Positions 25,444-33,290 of a stretch of DNA of 64,000 nucleotides are shown here, in pieces (position 1 is the first letter of the stretch; the number at the start of each line of letters is the position of its first letter). The notes beneath the pieces were generated by a model, which saw nothing but the letters and a program-made list of their open reading frames with translations, searched no databases and was not told the DNA's origin. Origin of the DNA: CAWELS01 sp964468205 (GTDB taxonomy: Bacteria; Acidobacteriota; Terriglobia; Bryobacterales; Bryobacteraceae); contig CAYXVG010000008.1 in NCBI GenBank assembly GCA_964468205.1, positions 62,001-126,000 of the forward strand, in the 5' to 3' direction. The position numbers and the translations under genes are program-made.

Positions 25444-26865
25444 ATGCAACCCGGCCTGCTCTCCATCCTGGTTCCCCTGTATAACGAAGAGGAGTTCGTC
25501 GGCGAGATTCTGGAACGCGCTCTGGCCGCGCCGCTGCCCGGGAATCTATCGCGGGAAATCATCGTCGTCGATGACGGTTCCACTGACGATTCGACCGCGG
25601 TGGTGGAGGAAGCGGTCCGCCGCCGTCCGGGCCTCATCCGGCTCTACCGCCAACCGGAGAACCGAGGCAAGGGGGCGGCCATTCGCCGCGCCATCGCCGA
25701 GGCCGGCGGCGAATTCTGCATCGTACAGGATGCCGACCTGGAGTACGATCCTAACGACTATGCCCAGGTGCTCGAGCCGCTCGTCTCAGGCGCCGCGGAC
25801 GCCGTCTACGGATCCCGGTTTAGTTCCCAGGCCCGCCGGAGAGTGCTGTACTACTGGCACTCGGTGGCCAACCGCCTCCTGACCACAATGGCGAACATAG
25901 CGTCGGACCTGAACCTGACCGACATGGAAACCTGCTACAAGGCTTTCCGCACATCACTGGTGAAATCGATCCCGCTCCGCTCAAACCGCTTTGGCTTCGA
26001 ACCGGAAATCACGATCAAGCTTGCCAAGCGCCAGGCGCGCATCTACGAGGTTCCGGTGAACTACGAAGGGCGCACCTACGAAGACGGGAAGAAGATCGGC
26101 CTGCGCGACGCTGTCGAGGCGGTCTTCGTGATCCTCCGCTACTGGGTCAGCTCGGACCTCTACAGCGACCGCGGCGGGGAAATCCTCGACGCGTTCTCCG
26201 TGACGCCAAAGTTCAACCTCTGGATGGCCGACACGATCCGCCCCTACACCGGGCGGCGCGTCCTTGAGATTGGCGCCGGCATGGGCAATCTCACCCGCAA
26301 ACTAGCCCGCCGCCGGGAGCGCTATGTGGCCACGGATGTCGACACGGAACATTTGCGCCGCCTCGAGAAGCGCCTGCGCCATCATGTGAACCTTGAAACA
26401 CAGATCTGTGACCTCGCGCGCGAGAGCGATTTCCAGAACTTCCGGGGTCAGATGGACACGGTGATCTGCCTGAACGTGGTCGAGCACATGGAGGATGACA
26501 CCGGCGCATTGCGGAATATCCGTATCGCGCTCGAGCCGGGTGGCCGCGCCATCATTCTGGCGCCTGAAGGGCAGAGCGTGTTCGGCCGGCTGGACGAGGT
26601 GCTCGGCCACCACCGGCGCTACTCCCGGGAACAGCTTTCAGCGCAACTGGAGAAGGCCGGCTTCGAGGTGGAAACGATCTTGAGCTTCAACCGGATTTCC
26701 CGTCCCGCGTGGTTTGTGAGCGGCCGCATCCTGCGCCGCGAAGCCATCAGCCGCCTTCAACTGCGCGTATTCGACAACCTCGTCTGGCTGTGGCGGCGCA
26801 TCGACCGCTTCGTCCCGTGGAAACCCACATCCATCATCGCCATCGCGCGAAATCCGGGGCCTTGA
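25444..26865 (+). CDS. GT2 glycosyltransferase fused to a SAM-dependent methyltransferase
   Basis: A 473-residue fusion. Residues 1-240 are a family-2 glycosyltransferase of the dolichyl-phosphate mannosyltransferase type: ILVPLYNEEEFV, IIVVDDGSTDDS, NRGKGAAIRRAI, the metal-binding DADLEYDPNDY, and NRFGFEPEITIKLAK. Residues about 255-440 are a class-I methyltransferase: VLEIGAGMGNLTRKLA (SAM loop), VATDVDTEHL, VICLNVVEHMEDD and HHRRYSREQLSAQLEKAGF. The combined protein probably transfers a sugar to a lipid carrier and methylates a related product, but both substrates are unknown. It lies close to a GT4 and an FkbM methyltransferase gene, suggesting surface-glycan synthesis. Confidence 0.88.
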   Translation: MQPGLLSILVPLYNEEEFVGEILERALAAPLPGNLSREIIVVDDGSTDDSTAVVEEAVRRRPGLIRLYRQPENRGKGAAIRRAIAEAGGEFCIVQDADLEYDPNDYAQVLEPLVSGAADAVYGSRFSSQARRRVLYYWHSVANRLLTTMANIASDLNLTDMETCYKAFRTSLVKSIPLRSNRFGFEPEITIKLAKRQARIYEVPVNYEGRTYEDGKKIGLRDAVEAVFVILRYWVSSDLYSDRGGEILDAFSVTPKFNLWMADTIRPYTGRRVLEIGAGMGNLTRKLARRRERYVATDVDTEHLRRLEKRLRHHVNLETQICDLARESDFQNFRGQMDTVICLNVVEHMEDDTGALRNIRIALEPGGRAIILAPEGQSVFGRLDEVLGHHRRYSREQLSAQLEKAGFEVETILSFNRISRPAWFVSGRILRREAISRLQLRVFDNLVWLWRRIDRFVPWKPTSIIAIARNPGP

Positions 26866-27000
26866 ATGCGGCCGGCAGGTTGATTCGCGTAACTGCCCGG
26901 GCGCCTGCCGGAAGTTCGATCGCCGCGGTCCTGCTGGTTTGCGAATATCAAGGTCGCCGGGAGTTGTATCCGTTCGCGTCTATCCGCAGCTTGAGTAACG

Positions 27001-27729
27001 TCAGTACCCCGCCGGTGTCTCCGCCGCCGAGACGACGATCGGTTCCAGCCCGAGGCGCTGGCGGCACTCGCCCATCATGCTCACGGTGCGGGAGGCTCCT
27101 ACGCGTGACACGCCGAGCGCCCGGACCTCCAGCAGCGCGTCCATATCACGCACGCCGCCGGCCGCCTTTACTTGCACATGGTCCGCCGAGCGCTTTCGCA
27201 TCAGGGTCAAGTCTTCGATGGTCGCACCGCCGGTGCCGTAACCCGTTGAGGTCTTGACCCAGTCGGCATTCAGTTCGCTGCAGATTTCGCAGAGGCGAAT
27301 CTTGTGCTCGTCCTCGAGATAGCAGTTCTCAAAGATGACCTTGACTTTCTGGCCGGCATCGTGCGCGGCATCGATAACCACGCGGATATCTTCCTTGACG
27401 TAGTCCCAGTGCTTGCTCAACACTTTGCTGATGTTCACCACCATGTCGAGTTCCTGCCCGCCGTCGGCCAGGGCCCGCTTCGCCTCGGCCAGCTTAATCG
27501 CCGTGGTGTGTCCGCCGTGCGGAAAGCCGATCGTGGTGGAAGCGGCCACGGTGCTTCCAGCAAGTAAGTCCGAGCAGCGCTTCAAGTAATACGGCAGGAT
27601 GCAGACGCTGGCTACATCGTAGGCGAGCGCAACGCGGCAGCCTTCCTCCAGATGCTGCACCGTCAGCGTCGGGTTCAGCAGCGAGTGGTCGATCATTTTC
27701 GAGATGTCGGTGTAGGTATAGTCCGCCAT
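27001..27729 (-). CDS. deoC: Deoxyribose-phosphate aldolase
   Basis: DeoC reversibly cleaves 2-deoxyribose-5-phosphate to glyceraldehyde-3-phosphate and acetaldehyde. The 242-residue product has ELDMVVNI (Asp near position 95), KVIFENCYL, the Schiff-base Lys at K159 in WVKTSTGYG, and VQVKAAGGVRD carrying the second conserved Lys. AAAGGAG precedes the ATG at 27729. No other nucleoside catabolism genes are adjacent; the next gene is a divergent sugar isomerase, so a role in a different aldol reaction is possible. Confidence 0.92.
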   Translation of the reverse strand: MADYTYTDISKMIDHSLLNPTLTVQHLEEGCRVALAYDVASVCILPYYLKRCSDLLAGSTVAASTTIGFPHGGHTTAIKLAEAKRALADGGQELDMVVNISKVLSKHWDYVKEDIRVVIDAAHDAGQKVKVIFENCYLEDEHKIRLCEICSELNADWVKTSTGYGTGGATIEDLTLMRKRSADHVQVKAAGGVRDMDALLEVRALGVSRVGASRTVSMMGECRQRLGLEPIVVSAAETPAGY

Positions 27730-27814
27730 GGGAATCTCCTTTTATGAAACAACCAGGGTATCAAGAAGCAGGCTCGCCCTGATTTCGTTCTCATGACTCC
27801 GGTATCCTGTGCTT

Positions 27815-28741
27815 ATGCAACTCGGATTCGTAAGCGCCATCCTCGCTGACCAGTCCTTGGAAGAGGTCGTGAAGTTCGCCTCCGAGGCGGGTTTCGATTG
27901 TGTGGAACTCATGTGCTGGCCGGCGGGCAAAGCCGAACGCCGCTACGCCGGCGTGACGCACGTGGATGTCACGGAACTCGACGCAGCCGGGGCGGAGAAG
28001 ATAAATGGGATTCTCGATGAAGCCGGCATCGTCATCAGCGGACTCGGCTACTACCCAAACCCGCTCACCCCGAACGAAGACGAAGCGAACGCGGCCATCG
28101 ACCACCTCCACCGCGTGGTGGACGGCGCCGCGGTACTTGGCGTCGGCGTCGTAAACACGTTCGCGGGCCGCGACTGGACGAAATCGGTCGACGATAACTG
28201 GCCGCGCTTCCTCGAAATCTTCCGCGAGCTTGTCACCTACGCCGAAGACAAGGGCATCAAGTTCTGTTTCGAGAACTGTCCCATGCTTTTCACAAAGGAC
28301 GAGTGGCCCGGCGGGAAGAATCTCGCTATTAGCCCCAAGATCTGGCGGCGCATGTTCGAGGACATCCCGAACGCCAACTTCGGTCTCAACTACGACCCTT
28401 CGCACATGATTTGGCAGCGCATGGACTATCTGAAGCCGATGATCGAGTTCAAGGACCGGATTTTTCACGTCCACGCCAAGGACGTTCGTATGGATCAGTA
28501 TCGCCTGGACGAAGCCGGCATCCTGGCCCACCCGCTCGAATACCACTCGCCAAAGCTCCCTGGGCTTGGTGATGTCGATTGGGGCAAATTCTTCAGCATT
28601 CTCACCGACACCGGCTACGACGGTCCGGTCTGCATTGAGGTGGAAGACCGCGCCTATGAGGGGAGCCTCGAAATGCGCCGTGCTTCTTTGATGCAGTCCG
28701 GGCAATACCTGTCGAATTTCGGAGCGTTCTTCAACCGGTAG
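27815..28741 (+). CDS. Sugar phosphate isomerase/epimerase (AP endonuclease 2 fold)
   Basis: A 308-residue TIM-barrel protein. Metal-binding positions are visible at FCFENCP (Glu), NYDPSHMIWQ (Asp and His), IFHVHAKDV (His) and CIEVEDRAYEG (Glu), and VELMCWPAGK lies on the first strand, which is typical of the IolE/xylose-isomerase-like family. The substrate is unknown. The ATG at 27815 is preferred to the GTG two codons upstream; TATCCT ends six bases before it and no Shine-Dalgarno is seen. It is divergent from deoC. Confidence 0.87.
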   Translation: MQLGFVSAILADQSLEEVVKFASEAGFDCVELMCWPAGKAERRYAGVTHVDVTELDAAGAEKINGILDEAGIVISGLGYYPNPLTPNEDEANAAIDHLHRVVDGAAVLGVGVVNTFAGRDWTKSVDDNWPRFLEIFRELVTYAEDKGIKFCFENCPMLFTKDEWPGGKNLAISPKIWRRMFEDIPNANFGLNYDPSHMIWQRMDYLKPMIEFKDRIFHVHAKDVRMDQYRLDEAGILAHPLEYHSPKLPGLGDVDWGKFFSILTDTGYDGPVCIEVEDRAYEGSLEMRRASLMQSGQYLSNFGAFFNR

Positions 28742-28760
28742 GAGACAGGCTACTTCGCCT

Positions 28761-30056
28761 TCAACCGCCCTTACGCTCCCTCAGCTTCTTGAGCAGCAGC
28801 GCTCTTTTCTGTGCGCTCAGCCCTTTCAGCGGGGCCGCTTTGCTCGCCACTGGTTCCTCTGCGGACAGGCGCTTCGCTGACCGCCCGAGGCGCTCGAGAT
28901 ACTCCTCAAACGGCCGCACGGTAATCGACGCCAGATGCTCCGCCGCGCGGGCGTGTCCTTCCGCCGACAGGCTGTTGTAGCGCTCACGGCCGGTCAGCAC
29001 GCGCCGCAGCGCCGCCACCCACGGTTCGGCGTCCTGTTCCGGGATTACAGCCTTCGGCACCAACTGGCTGTCCACATCTGCCTCGTAGCGCTCCACCGGA
29101 CGCACCGGCAGCACGTAGTTCATCCCGAGCATTGCCTCGCGCACACCACCGACGTCCGCCGCAAGCACCGGGATTCCGCGTGACATCGCCTCGAATACGA
29201 TTCGTGGCTTGGCATCGTGGCATAGCGAAGGCGCGAGCAGCACGCGGGATTTCCTGAGCAGCTTGTCGATATCGTCCACCGGGGGCAATAGCGTCACGTT
29301 CGCAAGTTCCTCAAGCGCCGCAAGGTCCGCTTCGTTCGTTCCCCACATCGGCACGGCGGCAAACTCGTACTCCGGAAGCCGCCGCGCGAGCTCGAGGAAG
29401 ATGGAGATGCCCTTGATTCCACACGGGTTCACCATCGTAACGAACCCTTCTTCGAAGCTGCCGAGATTCGGGAACGGTCCTTCACCGTGCAGTGATATGG
29501 GCAGCGATATCGCGTCCATCCGGCCGTGACGCCCGATGTATTCCTTCACGTAGTTGCTGACTGTAATGATGCCCGCAACCCGCCGCAGCATTTCGGTGCG
29601 CTGTTCGCTTTCAATCGCCGTATCCGGACCGAAGGGCAACGAGAGGGTCGTGCGGGCTAGGTAGACCACCCGGGATGCGTCCTTCTCCACCGCGGCGCTG
29701 AGAAAGAGCTGCAGGGGGTCGTCGGTGGAAACCAGTACCCAGTCCGGATCCAACTCCTCCATTTGCCGGACCAAGTGCTCCCGCACCCGGTGAACGCTGG
29801 TTTCGGTGTGCACTTCGACGCCGTTCAACTCGAAGACGACAAGCCCGCCGGCGGTCGAGAGGATCTGCACATCCCGGGACGCAAGGTCCGCCAGAAAAAG
29901 TCGAAAACGTTCGCTGTCCAGCGTCTCGCTCACCCTCGTCACCACCCGGCACTGATGCCCGCGAGCGGTCAACTCCTCCAACAAGAGGCGGTTAGACTTG
30001 TTACCGCCCCCGTGGGCAGGGTAGTAAAGCGAATTCTGGACCAGCAGGATTTTCAT
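28761..30056 (-). CDS. Glycosyltransferase family 4-like protein
   Basis: A 431-residue GT-B-fold glycosyltransferase starting MKILLVQNSLYYPAHGGGNKSNRLLLEEL, with the acceptor-binding N-domain and a donor-binding C-domain (GFVTMVNPCGIKGISIFLELARRLPEYEF, LLRKSRVLLAPSLCHDAKPRIVFEAMSRGIPVLAADVGG; the E-x7-E-like nucleotide-sugar signature lies in the latter). It is probably cytoplasmic or membrane-associated and acts in surface-glycan assembly. I chose the ATG at 30056 because the N-terminus then matches the family; the frame extends to 30119. It is divergent from the FkbM methyltransferase gene. Confidence 0.85.
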   Translation of the reverse strand: MKILLVQNSLYYPAHGGGNKSNRLLLEELTARGHQCRVVTRVSETLDSERFRLFLADLASRDVQILSTAGGLVVFELNGVEVHTETSVHRVREHLVRQMEELDPDWVLVSTDDPLQLFLSAAVEKDASRVVYLARTTLSLPFGPDTAIESEQRTEMLRRVAGIITVSNYVKEYIGRHGRMDAISLPISLHGEGPFPNLGSFEEGFVTMVNPCGIKGISIFLELARRLPEYEFAAVPMWGTNEADLAALEELANVTLLPPVDDIDKLLRKSRVLLAPSLCHDAKPRIVFEAMSRGIPVLAADVGGVREAMLGMNYVLPVRPVERYEADVDSQLVPKAVIPEQDAEPWVAALRRVLTGRERYNSLSAEGHARAAEHLASITVRPFEEYLERLGRSAKRLSAEEPVASKAAPLKGLSAQKRALLLKKLRERKGG

Positions 30057-30113
30057 CGAAACGCTGCACTTACCGCGGCGGCCGCCCCCAAGTTTCTCAT
30101 TGTACGATGGAAG

Positions 30114-30947
30114 GTGCATTTGCCCCCGCTACTCCGCATTTGGAAGCTCAACCGCCTGCGCATGGCGGCGGCGCGCAAGACGCTGCCCCACCTGGCCGAT
30201 GATGAGTCCCGGCGCGTTTTTCTGCGGCACGCCCGCCGCAACATTAGCCCCACCAAGTTGGCGGTACCCACTGACGCTTCCACTCTGGTTCCGCTGCGGA
30301 TCACCGAACTGGGAGGCGCCGTAATCCACTGCCGTTCCGGCCTCTCCGATCTTGGCGTCGTCTACGACACCTTCGAAGGACGATATCATCTGCCGCCCGC
30401 CGGCCTCGGCGAAATTCGCACCATCCTTGACCTCGGCTCCAACATCGGACTCACCGTTGCGCACATGGCGGCAAAGTACCCGGATGCGCGCATCCTTGGC
30501 GTTGAGTTGGACCGCGGCAATTATGAACTCGCCATCCGGAACATCGCTCCATTCGGTGAGCGCTGCCAGATCAAGAACGCGGCTGTCTGGCACGAGCCAG
30601 GTGAAGTTTCCTATGGAGGGGCGCGAGAGTCCGGCTATGCCATCGTTTCCGGAGAAGGCGAACACGCCGGCTCCACCGCTCCCGCCGTCACTGTCGATCA
30701 ATTGATCGACGAACTGGGCGTGGACGAGATCGACTACGTGAAGATGGACATCGAGGGCGCCGAGAAGGAGGTTCTCGCCAAGGCCGGCTCCTGGCTGCCC
30801 AAGGTCCGCTGCATCAAGGTGGAGGTCCACCCGGAGAAGGCCTCTACCCTCTATACCCTCGGCAATTGTGCTGACGACCTCGATCGTCACGGAATGAAGT
30901 CCGAGGCCGATACCCGCCATCACGCATGCATCATCGGCCGGCGGTAG
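30114..30947 (+). CDS. FkbM-family methyltransferase
   Basis: A 277-residue class-I SAM-dependent methyltransferase: ILDLGSNIGLTVAHMAAKYPDARILGVELD (SAM loop), YVKMDIEGAEKEVLAKAGSWL (the FkbM MDIEG signature) and KVEVHPEKA. FkbM enzymes O-methylate sugars or small molecules. The start is uncertain: GTG at 30114 or ATG at 30162; both leave the domain intact. Together with the neighbouring GT4 and GT2-methyltransferase it suggests glycan decoration with methyl groups. Confidence 0.87.
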   Translation: MHLPPLLRIWKLNRLRMAAARKTLPHLADDESRRVFLRHARRNISPTKLAVPTDASTLVPLRITELGGAVIHCRSGLSDLGVVYDTFEGRYHLPPAGLGEIRTILDLGSNIGLTVAHMAAKYPDARILGVELDRGNYELAIRNIAPFGERCQIKNAAVWHEPGEVSYGGARESGYAIVSGEGEHAGSTAPAVTVDQLIDELGVDEIDYVKMDIEGAEKEVLAKAGSWLPKVRCIKVEVHPEKASTLYTLGNCADDLDRHGMKSEADTRHHACIIGRR

Positions 30948-30957
30948 GATAGTTCGC

Positions 30958-32481
30958 ATGTCACGCCTTTTTCTTCTCTGCCTCACAGCGTTTTTGTACG
31001 CCTGTTCCAGCGTCAAAGCTCCGGAACGCCCGAATTTCATCTACATACTCGTCGATGACTTCGGCTACGGTGATCTCAACCTCGGTGTCGAAGGGACCGG
31101 CGCATTTCGCAATCCGCACATCCAAACGCCCCGGCTAGCCGAGTTCGCGCAAGAAGCGATTGTCTTCACCGATCACTACTCTTCCTCGCCCGTCTGCTCC
31201 CCATCCCGCGCCGGCCTGCTTACCGGCCGCATTCCGCTCCGGGCCAACGTCTACCTTTGGATCAGCGACCTCGGCGACAATGACAAGCACTTCATGAGCG
31301 GCAAGGAGATCATCATCCCGGAATTGCTCCAGGAGGCTGGCTACACGACTGCCGTCATTGGCAAGTGGCACCTCAACGGAGCCGATTGGGAGGTGAAGGA
31401 GAACTGGACCGGCTGGACCGGCTCCTTCCCCAAGCAACAGGGCTTCGACTACGCTCTGGTATCGAAGGAGAATCCGCATGAGACCCGTCAACTCCGGCAG
31501 AACACCCAAGATGATCCCGGCGACTACTTCGACGGAGACGGCAACCCGCTCGGAACGGTCGCGGGGTGGACAAGCCAACTCCTCACCGACTATGCCATCG
31601 AGTGGCTCAAGGAAAAGCGCGACAAAAGCAAGCCGTTCTTCCTCTACCTGCCGTTCGACGCCGTTCACGAGAAGATCGAGAACCCCGAAGCTTACACCGC
31701 GATGTACGACACCGGCGACACGAACCACGAACTCTACTACGGCAACGTCACGCACCTCGACAACGCCATCGGCCGTTTCCTGGACGCTGTGCGCGATATG
31801 GGACTCGACGAAAACACCGTAGTGTTCTTCTCGTCGGATAATGGCCCCGAAGTGTTGAATTCTCACCACGGCAGCCCGCGATCCTACGGAACGGCCTGGC
31901 CCTATCACGGACAGAAGATCCAGCTTTTCGAGGGCAGCGTCCGCGTCCCGGGCATGATCCGCTGGCCCGGTAAGATCCGTCCGCGGGTTTCAAACGAACC
32001 CAATAGCACCCTCGACGTTCTGCCCACCATCTGCGAACTGGCCGGCGCGACTCCGCCGAATGGCCGGCTGATTGACGGCGTCTCGCTAGTCGGCCACCTT
32101 CTCAACGAGGAGCCGGTCCGGCGTCAGGCGCCGCTCTACTGGCAGTTCGATCGGATCGAGAATTGGGTGACTACCGGGGAGGAATACCAGCGGCGCTACG
32201 ACGGCGCGAGGAAGATTGACGACCCTTCTCCGGCAGCGATGGTACGCTCCGGACCTTATGTGCTGCGCGGCTACCGCTCCGGAGAACCCTACACAACGCC
32301 TGATCGCTTCGAGCTCTACAACATCGTTGAGGACCGACTGGAACAGAACGAGCTTTCGTCCGCCGAGCCAGAGACGTTCGCGGCCCTGGTCAACGTGATG
32401 AAGACAATCCATGCCGAAGTGGACCGCGACCGCCGCGAGCGGCTCGCCGAGATCCAGCAACGCGTCGACCAGCGGCATTGA
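30958..32481 (+). CDS. Sulfatase lipoprotein (formylglycine-dependent)
   Basis: A 507-residue type-I sulfatase. The N-terminus is a lipoprotein signal with lipobox LYAC at Cys16. The metal site begins at YILVDDFGYGDLN; the catalytic Cys80 lies in PVCSPSRAGLLTG (C-x-P-x-R, converted to formylglycine); GKWHLNG, FFLYLPFDAVHEK and FFSSDNGPE supply the other conserved active-site residues. It should release sulfate from a sugar in the periplasm; the substrate is unknown. TAGGAT ends seven bases before the ATG; the same stretch contains AGGA, so either leaderless or weak SD initiation is possible. An anaerobic or FGE-type sulfatase-maturating enzyme is not in the window. Confidence 0.93.
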   Translation: MSRLFLLCLTAFLYACSSVKAPERPNFIYILVDDFGYGDLNLGVEGTGAFRNPHIQTPRLAEFAQEAIVFTDHYSSSPVCSPSRAGLLTGRIPLRANVYLWISDLGDNDKHFMSGKEIIIPELLQEAGYTTAVIGKWHLNGADWEVKENWTGWTGSFPKQQGFDYALVSKENPHETRQLRQNTQDDPGDYFDGDGNPLGTVAGWTSQLLTDYAIEWLKEKRDKSKPFFLYLPFDAVHEKIENPEAYTAMYDTGDTNHELYYGNVTHLDNAIGRFLDAVRDMGLDENTVVFFSSDNGPEVLNSHHGSPRSYGTAWPYHGQKIQLFEGSVRVPGMIRWPGKIRPRVSNEPNSTLDVLPTICELAGATPPNGRLIDGVSLVGHLLNEEPVRRQAPLYWQFDRIENWVTTGEEYQRRYDGARKIDDPSPAAMVRSGPYVLRGYRSGEPYTTPDRFELYNIVEDRLEQNELSSAEPETFAALVNVMKTIHAEVDRDRRERLAEIQQRVDQRH

Positions 32482-32498
32482 GTACAATTGCTTTTCAC

Positions 32499-33233
32499 AT
32501 GAAACTACAAGACAAACGCGTACTTATCACCGGCGGAGGCAGCGGAATAGGCCTTGGAATCGCCGAAACCTTTGCCCGCGAGGGCGCACACATTGTGATC
32601 ACGGGCCGCAGCGCCGAGCGGCTCGAATCCGCGCGCGCCGGGTTGGGCGAGGCGTCCGACCGCATCTTTGCCCGGGCCGCCGACGTATCCGACCGCGAGC
32701 AAGCCGCTGGCCTGGTGGCCTGGACGGAGGAGAAGCTCGGCGGCATCGACATCCTCGTAAACAATGCCGGCATCAACGTTCCCCAGCGTACGCTTGCCGG
32801 ACTCGACCCCGAGGATTGGCGGAGGATGGTCGAGATCAATCTCAACGGACCGTACTACTGCATTCATGCGACGCTGCCTGGGATGCGCCGCCGCAAGGAC
32901 GGCTACATCATCAACATCTCTTCCATCGCCGGCGTGCGTATCCTCGAAGTGGCCGGCGTCGGCTACACGGCCTCGAAGTATGGGATGACGGCGTTGAGCT
33001 TTTTCACGGGCATCGAAGAGCGGGAGAATGGAATCCGCTCCTGCGTCATCTGTCCCGGTGAAGTCAACACCCCCATCATTGACCGGCGGCCGAATCCGAT
33101 GTCAGCCGAGGACCGCGCCCAGATCCTGCAGCCCGAAGACATCGCCGCGGCTGCGCTTTTTGTCGCGACGCTGCCGAAGCGCGCCTCGGTGCCGGAACTC
33201 ATCATGACGCCGTCACGCGCCCGTTTTGGCTGA
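32499..33233 (+). CDS. SDR-family oxidoreductase
   Basis: A 244-residue short-chain dehydrogenase: nucleotide-binding TGGGSGIG near the N-terminus, NNAG motif (ILVNNAGINVPQ), catalytic Ser in INISSIAG and the Tyr-x3-Lys in YTASKYGM. It would reduce or oxidise a carbonyl/hydroxyl on a sugar or small molecule; the substrate is unknown. The ATG at 32499 is chosen because the family N-terminus (MKLQDKRVLITGG) begins there. TACAAT at 32482-32487 lies ten bases upstream and no Shine-Dalgarno is seen. Confidence 0.9.
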   Translation: MKLQDKRVLITGGGSGIGLGIAETFAREGAHIVITGRSAERLESARAGLGEASDRIFARAADVSDREQAAGLVAWTEEKLGGIDILVNNAGINVPQRTLAGLDPEDWRRMVEINLNGPYYCIHATLPGMRRRKDGYIINISSIAGVRILEVAGVGYTASKYGMTALSFFTGIEERENGIRSCVICPGEVNTPIIDRRPNPMSAEDRAQILQPEDIAAAALFVATLPKRASVPELIMTPSRARFG

Positions 33234-33290
33234 AGCCGGGCGGAGGTCCGGTTCGACAATCCCGGACGTAAGCCGCGGCCACGCGCAGCA

